From NCBI GenBank assembly GCA_032716605.1, contig CM064523.1, positions 47,453,064 to 47,517,063 of the forward strand: 64,000 nt of DNA, written 5' to 3'. The position numbers and the translations under genes are program-made. The notes below the pieces were generated by a model. It searched no databases, was not told the DNA's origin, and was given only the letters and a program-made list of their open reading frames with translations. Of the stretch, positions 33,128 through 44,030 are shown piece by piece (positions within the stretch are counted from its first letter, which is position 1; each line of letters begins with the position of its first letter). This stretch comes from Paralithodes platypus (Eukaryota > Arthropoda > Malacostraca > Decapoda > Lithodidae).

Positions 33128-34694
33128 ATTTTTTTCTTCTATGTGATTGAGGGAGGCAAAAGGCATAACTGCCTATAGCGAGTGCCTCCCCCATAGTTGA
33201 AAGAGTGACAGGGCCAAAATCAAGGGACGTTCGAGCCAAAATGCCTGGACACACGGAGTTTGAAGCAATTTATGTCATAGGAAGAGGGAAAGACTGATTC
33301 TGGGAGAGAGTTCCAGAGCTCAGCTGTTGAGTAGAAGAAAGTTTGAGAGTAACGTTTCACTCATGGGTTGGAGAGTTGCACAGAGTAGGGGTGGGATTGA
33401 GTTGCAAGACGGGTACCACGTGCCCTACGTAAAGGAGGTGGTATGCACTGGGATAGCTCTGAGGAACACTGATTATTATAGTAGCGATAGCATAGCGAGA
33501 GAGATGCAACATTGCGGCGGAGAGAGAGAGATTGCAGAGAGTTGGTGAGGGGACGGGAGTTAATGATACGAAAGGCCTTCCTTTCAACTTTGTCTAGGAG
33601 AGTGGTGTGAGAGGAACCTCCCCACACATGTGAACAATACTCAATACAAGGGCACACTATGCCCCTGTACAGAGCAAGAAGCTGTGCAGGGGAAAAGAAC
33701 CCCCTAAGGCGGTTGAGCACACCCAGCTTCTGGGAGGCTGCCTTAGCAAGACTGGTAATATGGTCCTTCCAAATGAGAGCAGAAGAAGAAGAGACACCAA
33801 GAATATTGAGAGAAGATGAAGGGTTGATTTTTGTATTGTTGAAGAATAAGAGATAGTCCACTGGGAGATCCTGACGGGTAGATAGATGGAGAAATTGGGT
33901 TTTGGAAGCATTAAAGTTAACAAGGTTTTCTCTGCCCCAATTGGAAATAGTATTTAGATCAGAATTTAAGAGTTCTATGGCTTCATTACGTTTGTCCTTA
34001 AGGGATTGCTGGCTGGGGCGTTCTGAAAAACTAATGGAGTAGTGTAAGGTTGAGTCGTCTACGTATGAATGGATGGGAATTAAGGTACAGTTAACTCCTC
34101 CAGACATATATGACGCTACCGCGTCATATGGCCGAGTGCGCTAAAAACTCATATGACGCTAGTGCGTCATATGGACTTATCTTCATGGCTCTATAATAAG
34201 TTATATGACGCTCTAGCATCATATGGAGCTCAGTAAGTCCGATAAGTTCGCTTACGATAAAACCGTTGGTGGCAACCTCAGCCTCCTCCGATAATTCTAA
34301 CGGCCGCAGTATTGTTGTGACAGTTGTGCGGGGCGGTGGCAATGATACCGAGCGCCCGTCTCCGTGGACTTATTGGAACATAATAAAATTAGAAAGAGAA
34401 TAGGAGATAGGACAGAGCCCTGAGGAACACCGGAGTTTATAGGGTGAGGAAGTGAACAATGGCCGTCCACAACCACGGCTATGGAACGGCCGGAAAGGAA
34501 ACTAGAGACAAAGGTACAGATGGAGGGATAGAAACCGAAGGAGGGTAGTTTAGAAATTAAAGATTTATGCCAGACTCTATCGAAGGCTTTCGATATGTCT
34601 AGTGCAATAGAAAAAGTCTCACCGAAGTCCCGAAAGTTGGATGACCAAGAGTTAGTAAGATATGAAAGAAGATCACCAGTAGAGCAACCCTTAA
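33128..34694 (-). pseudogene. Jockey-like LINE, RT C-terminal two thirds
   Basis: Read right to left. 34770-34384 gives ALDISKAFDRVWHKSL and GVPQGSVLSPILFLIL. An insertion interrupts it at 34107-34383, then 34107-33361 gives the catalytic block (HSYVDDSTLHY) and thumb (LYRGIVCPCIEYCSHVWGG). After a stop near 33359, the terminal block (YSTAELWNSLPESVF) continues to about 33230, followed by a short A-rich tail. It is closest in style to Jockey-type RTs found widely in animals. It is 5' truncated at the TTAA MITE (34691-34694). The insert falls between RT motifs B and C, so the copy is dead. Confidence 0.78.
34107..34383. mobile_element. Insert with three successive palindromes
   Basis: Interrupts the Jockey-like RT just before its catalytic motif. 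It holds three hairpins sharing ATATGACGC/GCGTCATAT arms: 34108-34129, 34150-34173 (10-bp perfect arms) and 34203-34224 (one mismatch). The remainder is GC-rich with no coding. CATA occurs at both junctions, but a target duplication is not certain. It looks like a small non-autonomous element of unknown superfamily. Confidence 0.5.
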
Positions 34695-35318
34695 CCCGGG
34701 AGCTGCGGGGAGACTCATAAGAGTTCCCCCTGCGCACTGCGGGGAGACTCTTATGAGTGAGTGAAAACAAAAATCAACTTTTGACATCGAAAAAAAAAAA
34801 AAAAAAATTATTTTGTTATTTTTTTATTTTTTTTTGGCCCCTGGGCCATGCAAAATCTCAGTCCTCTACCTCCCCTCCTTCCCCACTTTCCTCCTCTCCT
34901 TCAGTTATCACCTATTTTCCCTGTTATTCCCTTATTCTGAGGTATATTTTTGTGCTAACATTAGCGAGTTGCAAGCAGGGTGTTGTCATCACTGATGGCA
35001 AGCGAGTGCAAGAGAGAGAGAGAGAGTATCGATCGACTGTGTCTCAGTGGCCTTGGGGGAAATTGGCGGGAAAGCAGATTGCCTCACCCATACATTATAC
35101 AACTCGCGGGCTATATCTCCGATTTTGACCATCCAAACGCTGTTTTCACTCGTTTTATTGTTGTTTCAGGTTAATACCTTTATAATCAACCCATAATAGG
35201 CGCATATGGATAAGTATTAATGCTATTAATGGCACAATGAATATTTTAGTGACGGAAACACCTCAAATACGTCAGCACAGGGGGACGTTTCCAATTACCC
35301 CCATGCGCACTTCAGAGG
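34695..35318 (+). mobile_element. TTAA MITE family B, copy 2 (624 bp)
   Basis: TTAA at 34691-34694 and 35319-35322. The left end is CCCGGGAGCTGCGGGG, followed by two copies of a GACTCNTAAGAGT-like palindrome 40-50 bp apart. A poly-A/poly-T stretch and the shared body follow. The right end is GCGCACTTCAGAGG. Confidence 0.85.
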
Positions 35319-35322
35319 TTAA

Positions 35323-35768
35323 GGAAGCCATACTGGCTTATATAAAAATTACATCAATGTAGAAATAAATAATACTATCTCAAACTTCCCCGATTACACA
35401 AAGAACATAAATTCAATATTAACCGAAGATCTGCATTAAAGGAACTGTCTTCTGCCGAAAAGGCGAAAATAGCTTCAAAATGACACCAGAACGAGCTTCG
35501 TAGGTGGCGGGGTTCACCTGCAGCGTTGCCATAGACTTTCGGGAAAACTTGCTAATTATTTGCACTCACTCGCTCGGCAACACTGTCGAGACACCAGCGC
35601 GAGACCACAGTCTCCCTCAGTGAGCGGCTAGCTGCTCTGAGGGTCGGACGGAGGGCCCTCACGCTCCCGCCCACTGACACTCGATTTCTACGGCTTTTAT
35701 AGGCTATTAAAGCCTCGAAATTGCTGTAAAATGCCTATGCGTTCCAGAACGTCACCCGCAGGGAAAGG
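35323..35768. mobile_element. Candidate TTAA element, right end clear
   Basis: The GC-rich part (about 35460-35768) ends GCAGGGAAAGGG directly before TTAA (35769-35772), where CR1 coding resumes. A near-perfect palindrome (GGCTTTTATAG/CTATTAAAGCC) lies about 75 bp inside that end, as in the other TTAA elements. The left end is uncertain: either the TTAA shared with family B copy 2, or one near 35423. Confidence 0.4.
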
Positions 35769-36062
35769 GTTAAAGACCTGAAAACCTCAAGACCTCAGAT
35801 CAATGTGCAGCAGTTGCGAACAAGGCCAATCGGGCATTGGGATATATTAAAACAAATGTTATTTATATATATGAGAATATTATAGTTCTTTTATTTAAAA
35901 GCATAGTGAGGCCCCATCTTGAATATGGCGTGCAATTTTGGTCTCCTTATCTGAACCAGGACATTGAGAAACTCGAGTCGGTGCAGCATAGAGCGACAAA
36001 GTTTATACCGTTAATAAGAAAAAAATCATATGAAAAAAATAAAAATAAAAATAAAAATAAAT
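35769..36062 (+). pseudogene. CR1-like LINE, RT thumb fragment
   Basis: Encodes SDQCAAVANKANRALGYI, then SIVRPHLEYGVQFWSPYLNQD and VQHRATKFIP: the CR1 thumb. It ends in an AAAAAT repeat near 36040-36062. It has the same orientation as the RT fragment at 32040-33127 and may be its continuation. Confidence 0.75.
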
Positions 36063-36259
36063 AAATCTGTTTTGATTTAAGAACAAAAAAAAAGTGCGAG
36101 GTCAATTAATCGAGTGTTTCAAGATAATTATTATGTTCTCTCCACCAGCCAACTTTACTCATAAACTCGATTAACCCGGCAAGTGCGGATCCACTAATAG
36201 AAGGTGTACCGGTGCGCTGCGGAACACCTTATATAATCCAAGGCCTAAATTTTTTTTTT
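36063..36259. other. Short spacer with candidate element end
   Basis: Contains TTAACCCGGCAAGTGCGG near 36172, which resembles the end of another TTAA element, and then a T run that reaches the TTAA of the piggyBac element. No gene is seen. Confidence 0.35.
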
Positions 36260-36639
36260 TTAACCCTTCACCCCCGGCCTGCCTGTCCTAAGGACGGAGC
36301 TTGTACCCGGACGATCTGCCTGAAAAACAACAAAAGTAAACTAAGGCTAATCTCGCTTAATATATTACCTACATTAATGAATCATGTGTCAAAATGTTTG
36401 CCTTACATTGCCGTGTAGAATGGAGTTGAGTAGAGCTCTCTAGCTCAAATGATTCCGGAGTTATGGTGATGGAAGTGGAGGTAACCTTAACCTCGGCGCG
36501 TCCTAACACTCAACCGCGGCCCCGGCTACGACGCCGAGTTGCACTCGTCGCTCCACCCACAATTATGCCGTGAAGCGATTCGATAGTGTTTTATTGTTTA
36601 TTATGCCATTTCTTATAGTTATTATGTTATTTTCACTTA

Positions 36640-37095
36640 ATAAAGTTATTTTCATGAAGTTATTTGTGGCTCCGTCACTTATTACTTAGTTTTATTATTA
36701 TTATTATGATTATAGTGTCACTTTCACTGGACTTTGATAATTGATAGTGTCATTTTCACTTTTATGTATTGTTAGGTAAGCTAATAATATATATAGTGTC
36801 ACTTTCACTTGTTCATATTGTTATGAAGGCACTTATTATTACTTACATGTGTCTCTTTCACTTATAATTAGTTTTATTATTATTATAGTGTAACTTTCAC
36901 TGGACTAGGCTTATTAATAGTGTCATTTTCACATATTTATTGTTAGAAATATATATTTTAGTGTCACTTTCACTTGTTCATATTGTTATGAAGGCACTTA
37001 TTATTACTTATGTGTGTCCTTTTCACTTATACTTAGTTAAATTATTATTCTTAGCCTACATTTGAGTGTCATTTTCACTGTTGTCACTTTCCCTT
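36640..37095 (+). repeat. Array of GTGTCAYTTTCACT motifs in piggyBac
   Basis: About ten copies of GTGTCACTTTCACT-like motifs lie 14-60 bp apart, partly in a higher-order unit of about 165-172 bp, with TATTATNATTA-type spacers. They sit between the transposase stop and the element end and may be transposase-binding or regulatory repeats. Confidence 0.7.
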
Positions 37096-39198
37096 CAAAA
37101 GTTTATTAGAGTGTGGAAGTCGTTGAAGCAGGTGCCACCGTGCCAGCACACAGTCCCACTTGACACTCGAGGCATTCCCAAGTGGTTTTTGTGGCTTTGC
37201 GGGGTCTTCTAGTTGTGTGGCTGCACACATAGCACCTCTTCTGCATTCTGGCTCTAGTATTTGGACCGTAGAAAGGAAGGGCGTGGAGCTGGTGCTTCCT
37301 AAAAAATTCAGCACACCACTGCCGCTGTAGACTATAAAGTCCAGCACATATCCCGTCTTGCAGTCGCAGAGGACGAAGAGCTTGATGCCGAAGCGGTGTC
37401 TCTTGGACGGGATATACTGCCTGAAATGCAGCCTTCCACAGAACAGAACCAGAGACTCATCCAGGCACATCTTCTGGAATGGAATCAGGTAGGTGGAAAA
37501 GCGATGACGTATCATGTCATACAGCTTCCTGATCTTCCGTAATGGGTCAGGAAAGTGGAGTGCAATGTTGTTTGTCAGGTGGAGATAGGAGAGGATGTCG
37601 AAGTACCTATCCCTGGACATGTACTTGCCAAATGCTGGAGTCGTTATGAGGTCGCCAGTGATCCAGTAGTCGGCCAGAACGTGCTTCTTTATATGTGTCA
37701 TCAGCATTGTGAGTGCCAAGAACACATATAGTTCTGCCACGGTGACAGCTCTCCATGCCACCATCTTGACACTGGTCTTCCTCCCAAGAAAGTTGGCACA
37801 GATAGCATGGTGGTTATTTGTCTCTTCAACGAGGTATTCCATGACTTCATTGTCATAGAAGCCACAGAAAATTTCACTGGGGGTAGCATCTGGGCCACAG
37901 GGATATGCTGGTGACACCCTGGAACCAACCTGTACCTCATCAAAGGCAGGAAAATCTGGCTCAAAATCCGCCCCATCTGTCCACACAAACAGGTCGGATG
38001 CTCGAGCACGTGCAGCTGCAGCAGGCACACGCCCTGGACGCCCTGGCACACGCCCTTGGCCATGCGGATGCCTTGCATGCCCACGCCCAGTGGCATCGGC
38101 GTCGGCAGGCTGACCACGTCCACGACCTCGCCCTCTAACTGGTCTTGTCTGGACTTCCTCTTCCTCCTCCTCAGGCGACGTCAGGTCATCTGGGGCAATG
38201 TTGGGGTCGTCAGCATCCTCTTCAGGAGACAATTCGGGTGAAGAAGTGACCGGGCGTCGGCGGCGTGGGGTGCGGGAGGCTACGTGAGGTTCAACAATGG
38301 GAGCCTCAGCCTCGGGAGTTGGGCTCCTTTTTCGGCGATCCGAGGGCTTCTCCGCACCAAATAATACACTGCGGTGTGTTGAGGGCTGTGGTACACCACT
38401 AATACCACTTGTAGAGGCCCTTTGGTCATCCTGAGGGAGAGATGAAGCAGAGGGCTGTGGCTGACCCACGCAGCATCCCGGGTCAAGGCGTTGGGACAAG
38501 GGAATGCGAGTGGTTGCTAGACCAGGGTCGGCGTCACTATCACTGTCATCCGCTTCCCTAGCCTTTTCGGCTGCTGCCCTGCGTGCTTTTTTAGCTGCAC
38601 TTTTCACAAAAGATTGTTTATACAAATATTTGCCCACTTTCAAGGGCGTACGGGCAGGCAAAGGGGAAGGTCCTGGGCTAGGGCTAGGCCTAGACTGACC
38701 TACGAAACATGGCGAAGGGGTATTCCTAGGCTCTAGCACACTTGGAAGGTCAATAGCACCTTCCTGAACCATTTCCACATCAGCCTTATCACTACTGTCT
38801 CCCCCCTCAAATACATCTACATTGTCGTCCACTCCAAAGCCAATGAAATCGTCAACTTCGCTTCAACTTCTAATACATTTTTCTTTGTCCAGCAAGCTTT
38901 TGCCACTGCTCAAATCAATGTTAAAAAGTTCTCTCTGTATAGCACTTTCACTCAACAAACGTTTCACTTTCTTCACTTTCTTTCGTTGAGCTTTCTTCTC
39001 GGTTGGAACAGGCGTCGAAGTTGCGAGTGGCGTAGCAGTGGGGCGCGCGGGAGGTTGCACAGAATCGGACGCATCGGAATTAATGATGTTACTATAACTC
39101 GCTATGGCGGCCAAATTAGAGCTGATAACGGTAGTAGTTGAGGCTTGGTGGCGCTGCGATCGCCCCCGCAAAGTAAATTTTGGCCGCGCGAATTTCAA
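37084..39198 (-). pseudogene. piggyBac transposase (DDE_Tnp_1_7-like), damaged
   Basis: Read from 39198 down. The N-terminal region is Lys/Ser-rich (KKAQRKKVKKVKRL). One in-frame TGA near 38855 precedes a long disordered part with Pro/Ser, an EEEEEE acidic run and RGRGRGRG. The piggyBac core begins near 38000 (SDLFVWTDGADF, PSEIFCGFYDNEVMEYLVEET, RYFDILSYLHL) with MCLDESL near 37465 (first catalytic Asp) and DCKTGYVLDFIVYSG near 37360 (second Asp). Immediately afterwards a deletion removes the third Asp region and shifts the frame. In another frame, 37250-37110 encodes the C-terminal Cys-rich finger (RCYVCSH, CLECQVGLC). Length is near the family's usual 550-650 core plus a long N-terminal extension. 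The lost catalytic block means this copy cannot be active. Confidence 0.87.
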
Positions 39199-39296
39199 AG
39201 CACGCTTTCAAGCGCAGGCCTAGTATAAGGACACCCGGGGTCCGGCCCAGCTGCCGCGGTGTCCTTATAACAGGACAGCTGGGCTGGAAGGGTTAA

Positions 39297-39828
39297 ACCA
39301 GGCCAGTATCAATTGATTTTCTTTTGTTTTATTTATTTATTTTATTTATTTTTTATTATTGCCCCTTGGCCATACCAAATATCACTCCTCCACATCCCCT
39401 CCTTCCCCCTTCAATTATCACCTATTTTCTCTGTTATTCCCTTATTTCGGCGGTATATTTTCGTGCTATCAATAGCGAGTCATAAGCAGGCTGTGCTTGT
39501 ATGTGTTACCAAGCGAATGAAAGAGAGAGAGAGAAACAACTACACGACAGTGTCTCTCCAGACGTCGTGAGGGGTGGATGTTGGCAGGCTGGCTCGCACT
39601 CGATGACTATAACTCTCGCTCTCATTTCCCGATTTTGACCAGCCAAACGCTGTTTCCACTTGTTTTATTGTTGTAACAGGTTAATATTTTCATAGTCAAT
39701 GTAAAATAGGCGCATATGGATAAGTATTAATGCTATTTATGGTACAATGACGATTTGAGTGAAGGAAACAGTGTAAATACCTCCGCAAAGGTAGGGGTGG
39801 CCACTACCCCACCTGCGCACTTAAGAGG
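39297..39828 (+). mobile_element. TTAA MITE family B, copy 3
   Basis: Shares the TTAA at 39293-39296 with the right end of the piggyBac element; its own right TTAA is 39829-39832. The body matches the other family B copies (GGCCATACCAAATATCAC, GGCGCATATGGATAAG, GCGCACTTAAGAGG). The left end, like copy 1, lacks the doublet of palindromes seen in copies 2 and 4. Confidence 0.8.
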
Positions 39829-39832
39829 TTAA

Positions 39833-39925
39833 TGAAATTAACAAACACATGTGGCAGTCCGGGGATTCAAACCCAGGACGCTCACACCGAAAATCAATAC
39901 ACGTATGCATTGCGCCACGATGACA
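39833..39925 (-). repeat. tRNA-like SINE fragment
   Basis: Reverse strand: A box TGGCGCAATGCAT, TTTTCGG, B-box-like GGGTTTGAATCC, ending CTGCCACATGTG and a TTTGTTAATTTCATTAA tail (39851-39925 is the tRNA-like part). It is the same family as 25627-25700. The family B MITE ends at the TTAA in its tail, so that tail may have been its target. Confidence 0.65.
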
Positions 39926-39954
39926 ATTAAATGGTTTTGACAACATTTATGTAT

Positions 39955-40165
39955 TCATTTTTCATAATCGACATTAGTTCATTAACTCAGGGAAATGGAA
40001 TAAAATTAAAAACCAGGAGGACGAATCACAATGTCACAAAGCACTTCTTCACCTACAGTGTGGTCAACGAGTGGAACAAACTGCCAGAGATATTGGTACA
40101 CTGTAAGACAATTGACCCATTCAAAAGGAGTCTAGACATCCATTTTGAGGTTGGAATAATATAGG
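39955..40165 (+). pseudogene. CR1-like LINE, terminal coding block
   Basis: Encodes LTQGNGIKLKTRRTN, HFFTYSVVNEWNKLPE and DPFKRSLDIHF, ending at a stop at 40162-40164: the usual C-terminus of CR1 RT. It may belong with the pieces at 32040-33127 and 35769-36062. Confidence 0.75.
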
Positions 40166-42344
40166 TTAATAGGGAAAAAAAAATGAAAACAAAATATGTT
40201 AAGCATCAGTAGTAGCCTATATAATGTTTCTCAACTTCATTCTTTACTATAAATTTCCCAATAGAAATGTTTCTCATTCTGCTGGGGGACTAATTTTGTG
40301 TCGACCAATGGTAGGAGGGAGTGCTGGGTGGGGAGAGAGCCTTCTGCGTTGCTATCCTTGCCTTCCACTTTGTAGCAAATTATATTTTAGCATTAAGGCC
40401 GGACTGAATAGTAGGGACCGCAAGGTCTGTGCAGTCTGAGTATATATGTAACTATATGTAACTCTCTCTCTCTCTCTTTCTCTGTCGATATTAAAAATAC
40501 TTTCCATTCTGCTCTCTCATATGAATGTTGTGGAATCCACTGACAATTTTCCGGGGTTATGGTATGGTTATTGATTTTATATTTGGTGTGTTTGATAATA
40601 GGTCCAATGGTAAAATATGTGATGGAATAGGGATATATATTTCCTGTGAAGATAACTAATATATACTTTTCATCCGTAACACTAGAAAATTCAGTTTCAC
40701 GTTCTTACTCTCATTTTCCCTGATAACCCCCACACATTATAGTAGGCAGCCACCTGCGCGTCCAATAACGTATAGCCTACTGTACCAGAATTACTACTTT
40801 ATAATGTTGTTATTATAAAATAATACTGAATATAGCTTGACTTTGTGGTATGTTTTCAGAAACCCAAATTGTCTACGTGTGTTTAAAGTACACCAGCGCA
40901 TAAGAACACATACATTTGTCCACGTGTTTTGAAAGTAATGGTTATATTTTTCCAAAATGGCATTAATTTAGTCCCAGTACTATTATTTGCTCCCCCATTT
41001 TCTGCATCCATGCCCAAATATTCCATGTGTTCTTAAAGTAATGGTAATATTTCTCCAAAATGACATACATTTAGTCCCAGTACTATTCAAATTAGATACA
41101 GTTTGTTTCAGAAAAGATATAAGCAAATATTGGTTTGGTAACAGAGTTGTAAATATGTAGAATATGCTACCGAGTGCTATAACGGGATAAAAACACGATA
41201 GAGAGCTTTAAGATAAATTTAGATTGACATATGGACGAGATGGATTGAGGGTGAAAGGGATCTACCGTGTGTGGGACAGTCAGCTATAATGCAGACAACA
41301 TTTCAAGTTTCAATTCTTAGGGTTCGGAACCACTTTCGCGTTCCCTTGTCCCTTTCTCTGTCTCGTCTAGTAGGTAAATTTTACAATGGGAGGATTCCTA
41401 GCTCCCCCCTTAGTAGGAGAGACACAGACGCGCACACACACACCCACGCACCCACACATATAACTTTATATAGCTAGTTTAACCCCTTCAGCAGCAGGAC
41501 ATCAGTTTACCTTTTAATATGGATGGAGTTAGACAATTCTATGCAGTTTTAGAAGGACTTACTTAATTTTGAGTTTTAAATGAGATCGTATTTACACCTA
41601 TAAGTCCCAGAGCTATAGGAAATTGTCCAATGGTAACCAGGAGTAAAATGTTTATGCAGTGTGGCTTAAGGGTGCGGTCTTGTCACAAGACTTGTACGGT
41701 ATCTACACGTAACGATCACAACATGTACTGGGTAAGTTGTAAGTAGGTGTGACTTTTGTGTGCTTTGGACTCTAATCGCCACCTAATCCTATGTTAATCC
41801 GGATGACTCTTATAGCCTACGAGGTATTTTTGGTTTGTGTACGTATATCATCGTAATCATACGAGGTCGCAGTGAGAGTGCTATTTCGTGATAGAAATCA
41901 CCGACATTGCCACAACATTCGATTCGTGTCATGTCTTGCTCCAAATCGTGAATGTGTGACGGGGCCTTTACTTGGGCGTCAAAACAACACAACCAACCCT
42001 AAGAAACCGATGTTGGGTTGTGAATTAGTTAATTTGAATTTGTCGTCAGGGTTATTGTTATACTTAACTGATATACGACTACCATTTGTGTCACTGACTT
42101 AGTGATAGAGTGAATGTAATATGTATGTGCGTATGTTATCCTATTTGTATGCGTCATTAATATGTATGCGTGCCATACACGTTAACAAGTACATTACATA
42201 AAGTATACATGCGCTTGTGTGTGTCTCTATGTGGTTCCGTATATGGGTGAAGAGCGTTTTGATGTGTGATTGCATTACTGTTGTTTGTTGTAACACGTGT
42301 GCCGAAATAAATAAGAGTACAAAAAACAAAAGCATATCTAAAAC
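40166..42344. other. Mostly non-coding, with small repeats
   Basis: CT repeats lie near 40462-40485. A diverged direct duplication of about 65 bp (near 40935-40985 and 41030-41085, sharing TTTAGTCCCAGTACTATT) is present. About 41110-41230 has frame-shifted remnants of a CR1/L2-type LINE C-terminus (GNRVVNM, NMLPSAI, SFKINLDLHMDEMD). (AC)n lies near 41430-41455. TTAACCCCTTCAGCAGCAGG near 41478 resembles a TTAA element end, but no partner was found. Confidence 0.45.
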
Positions 42345-42561
42345 CATAGACTACAGTAGATCTGGACTAGACACGAAAATGGAATGTTGCAGTAAGGAAC
42401 TCAAAATCGGAGAACGAACCCCCAACTTCGAACTTCGAAACCGCGAAAGTATCACGTTTTCACAGTTTTGAGGTTAGAACTTGGGGGTTCGTTTTCCGAT
42501 TTTGGGTCCCTTACTGCAAAGCTCCATTTTCATGTCAAGTCCAGATCTACTGTAGTCTATG
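42345..42561. mobile_element. Foldback element, 81-bp inverted arms
   Basis: Left arm 42345-42425 and right arm 42481-42561 are near-perfect reverse complements (ends CATAGACTAC and GTAGTCTATG), with a 55-base loop that itself contains CTTCGAACTTCG. It has no coding. AAAAC lies near both edges, but a precise target duplication cannot be set. It is probably a MITE or foldback element. Confidence 0.8.
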
Positions 42562-42607
42562 CAAAAACTTATGATTAGCCAGGAGAAAATTTGCAGGTCT
42601 TTGTTAA

Positions 42608-42755
42608 CCTAACAAGCGCTAGCCTAGGTTATTGAACACCATTGACCCTTGCTAGAGGTTGACCATTTTGGCGACCCTTACCAATTTCGATGAAAACCAC
42701 CTCAGCGTGTAGGGAATGCAAGCGCGCATCCAGCCATATATATATGTGTACCCCC

Positions 42756-42786
<31 letters not shown>

Positions 42787-43410
42787 GGGGGGGGGTCGTC
42801 CGTGGTTGAAAAATGTGGTGCGAATGGCATCGCGCGGCGAGAAAAAACATCGACCGGCAAGATTTACCCGCGCGTATATTCTGCCGTCTCGGGGTAGAAC
42901 CAAGGGGAGGGGAGGGTGGGTTGATGTAAATATCGCATATATATCGTATGTTTAGCACTTTCAAGCCTTCTAGTGTACATGTACGTATGTAGGCGACCCA
43001 TCTGCATATAACATAGCAAGAAATAAGGCGCATATAAGCACTATACGAGATATAGAGGCAAAATTGTAGCGTGAGAAACGCTGAATGAATGACAATAAAG
43101 GGAAGGAAGGAGGGAACGAGGGAAAAGGGAGGTAGAGGTGCCCGTGGGCAGGGCTGGCTAAGTAATCAGGCGGCGTGGGAGAGCGACGTATAGGCTTCAT
43201 GGCAAGTGCTTGTGTACTGCTTGCCCGCGTGCGGCTGGGGTGTGCCGGGTGGTGGTATCGAGAGTTGCCAACCACCACTACTCGCACACCACTTTGTTGC
43301 CGCCTGACTCATAACCCACGGTTTTCGTATGTGTTTAAAAACCCGGCTCATATGAGGACGGTCGCCATCCACCAGTAAGGACTCATATGAGGATGGTCGC
43401 AGCCCATAGG
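42608..43410 (-). mobile_element. Candidate TTAA element with CTCATATGAG pair
   Basis: TTAA at 42604-42607 and 43411-43414. Reading inward from the right end, the perfect palindrome CTCATATGAG appears twice (near 43381-43391 and 43348-43358), 33 bp apart. The left end CCTAACAAGCGC resembles family B's CCTAAGAAGTGCGC. The interior has A and G runs (42757-42796) and a GC-rich part. Assignment is inferred from end layout only. Confidence 0.4.
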
Positions 43411-43414
43411 TTAA

Positions 43415-43988
43415 TCAGGGAGTTTTTATATTTAATTAGTCTATGTGTTTGCACTAATGCCATTATCTTTTCCAACTATCCTTCCTCTACCTTCAACTTT
43501 CAGGTATTTATTCATTGCCCACATTATTCTTCCTCCTTTTCCTCTTTTTCTCCTCTACTAACAAACATTTGCCCTACAGTTTTTTATTCATTGTACTAAT
43601 CTTTATTTCCATCATACTATATTTTCATTAACTTTCCTTGATTAACGTTCTAATTTTTCGTTTTATCACCTCTTCCTCTAAACTTCACGCACTATTTCCA
43701 TATAGAATTAGTTTATGATATAATTTCCATCTCACTGTAAAGATGTTTTCTCTTCTCCCATACTATTTTGCTTTCCCACCAATTCCTTACATAGACTAGT
43801 ATTGATTTAGCTACTAATTCTCAACTATTGAAGACTTTTATCGATATATAATTTTATTTTCGAGCTATTATACAATGCTTTCCTGTGCTCATCCCCTATA
43901 TTACCATGCTAAGGTAATGTCTCGACAGGCAGCATTTTACCTTATATAATTCATACCGGCAACCGATCTTTACAAAATCACATCTTTC

Positions 43989-44030
<42 letters not shown>

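Larger units (their letters stand above)
36264..39292 (-). mobile_element. piggyBac DNA transposon (3029 bp), defective
   Basis: Flanked by TTAA at 36260-36263 and 39293-39296. Terminal inverted repeats begin CCCTTCACCCCCGG on one side and CCCTTCCAGCCC on the other (imperfect). Just inside each end lies a GTCCT/AGGAC palindrome (near 36287 and 39261-39276). It carries one piggyBac-type transposase on the minus strand and a long non-coding side (36264-37083) with a tandem motif array. Confidence 0.9.
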
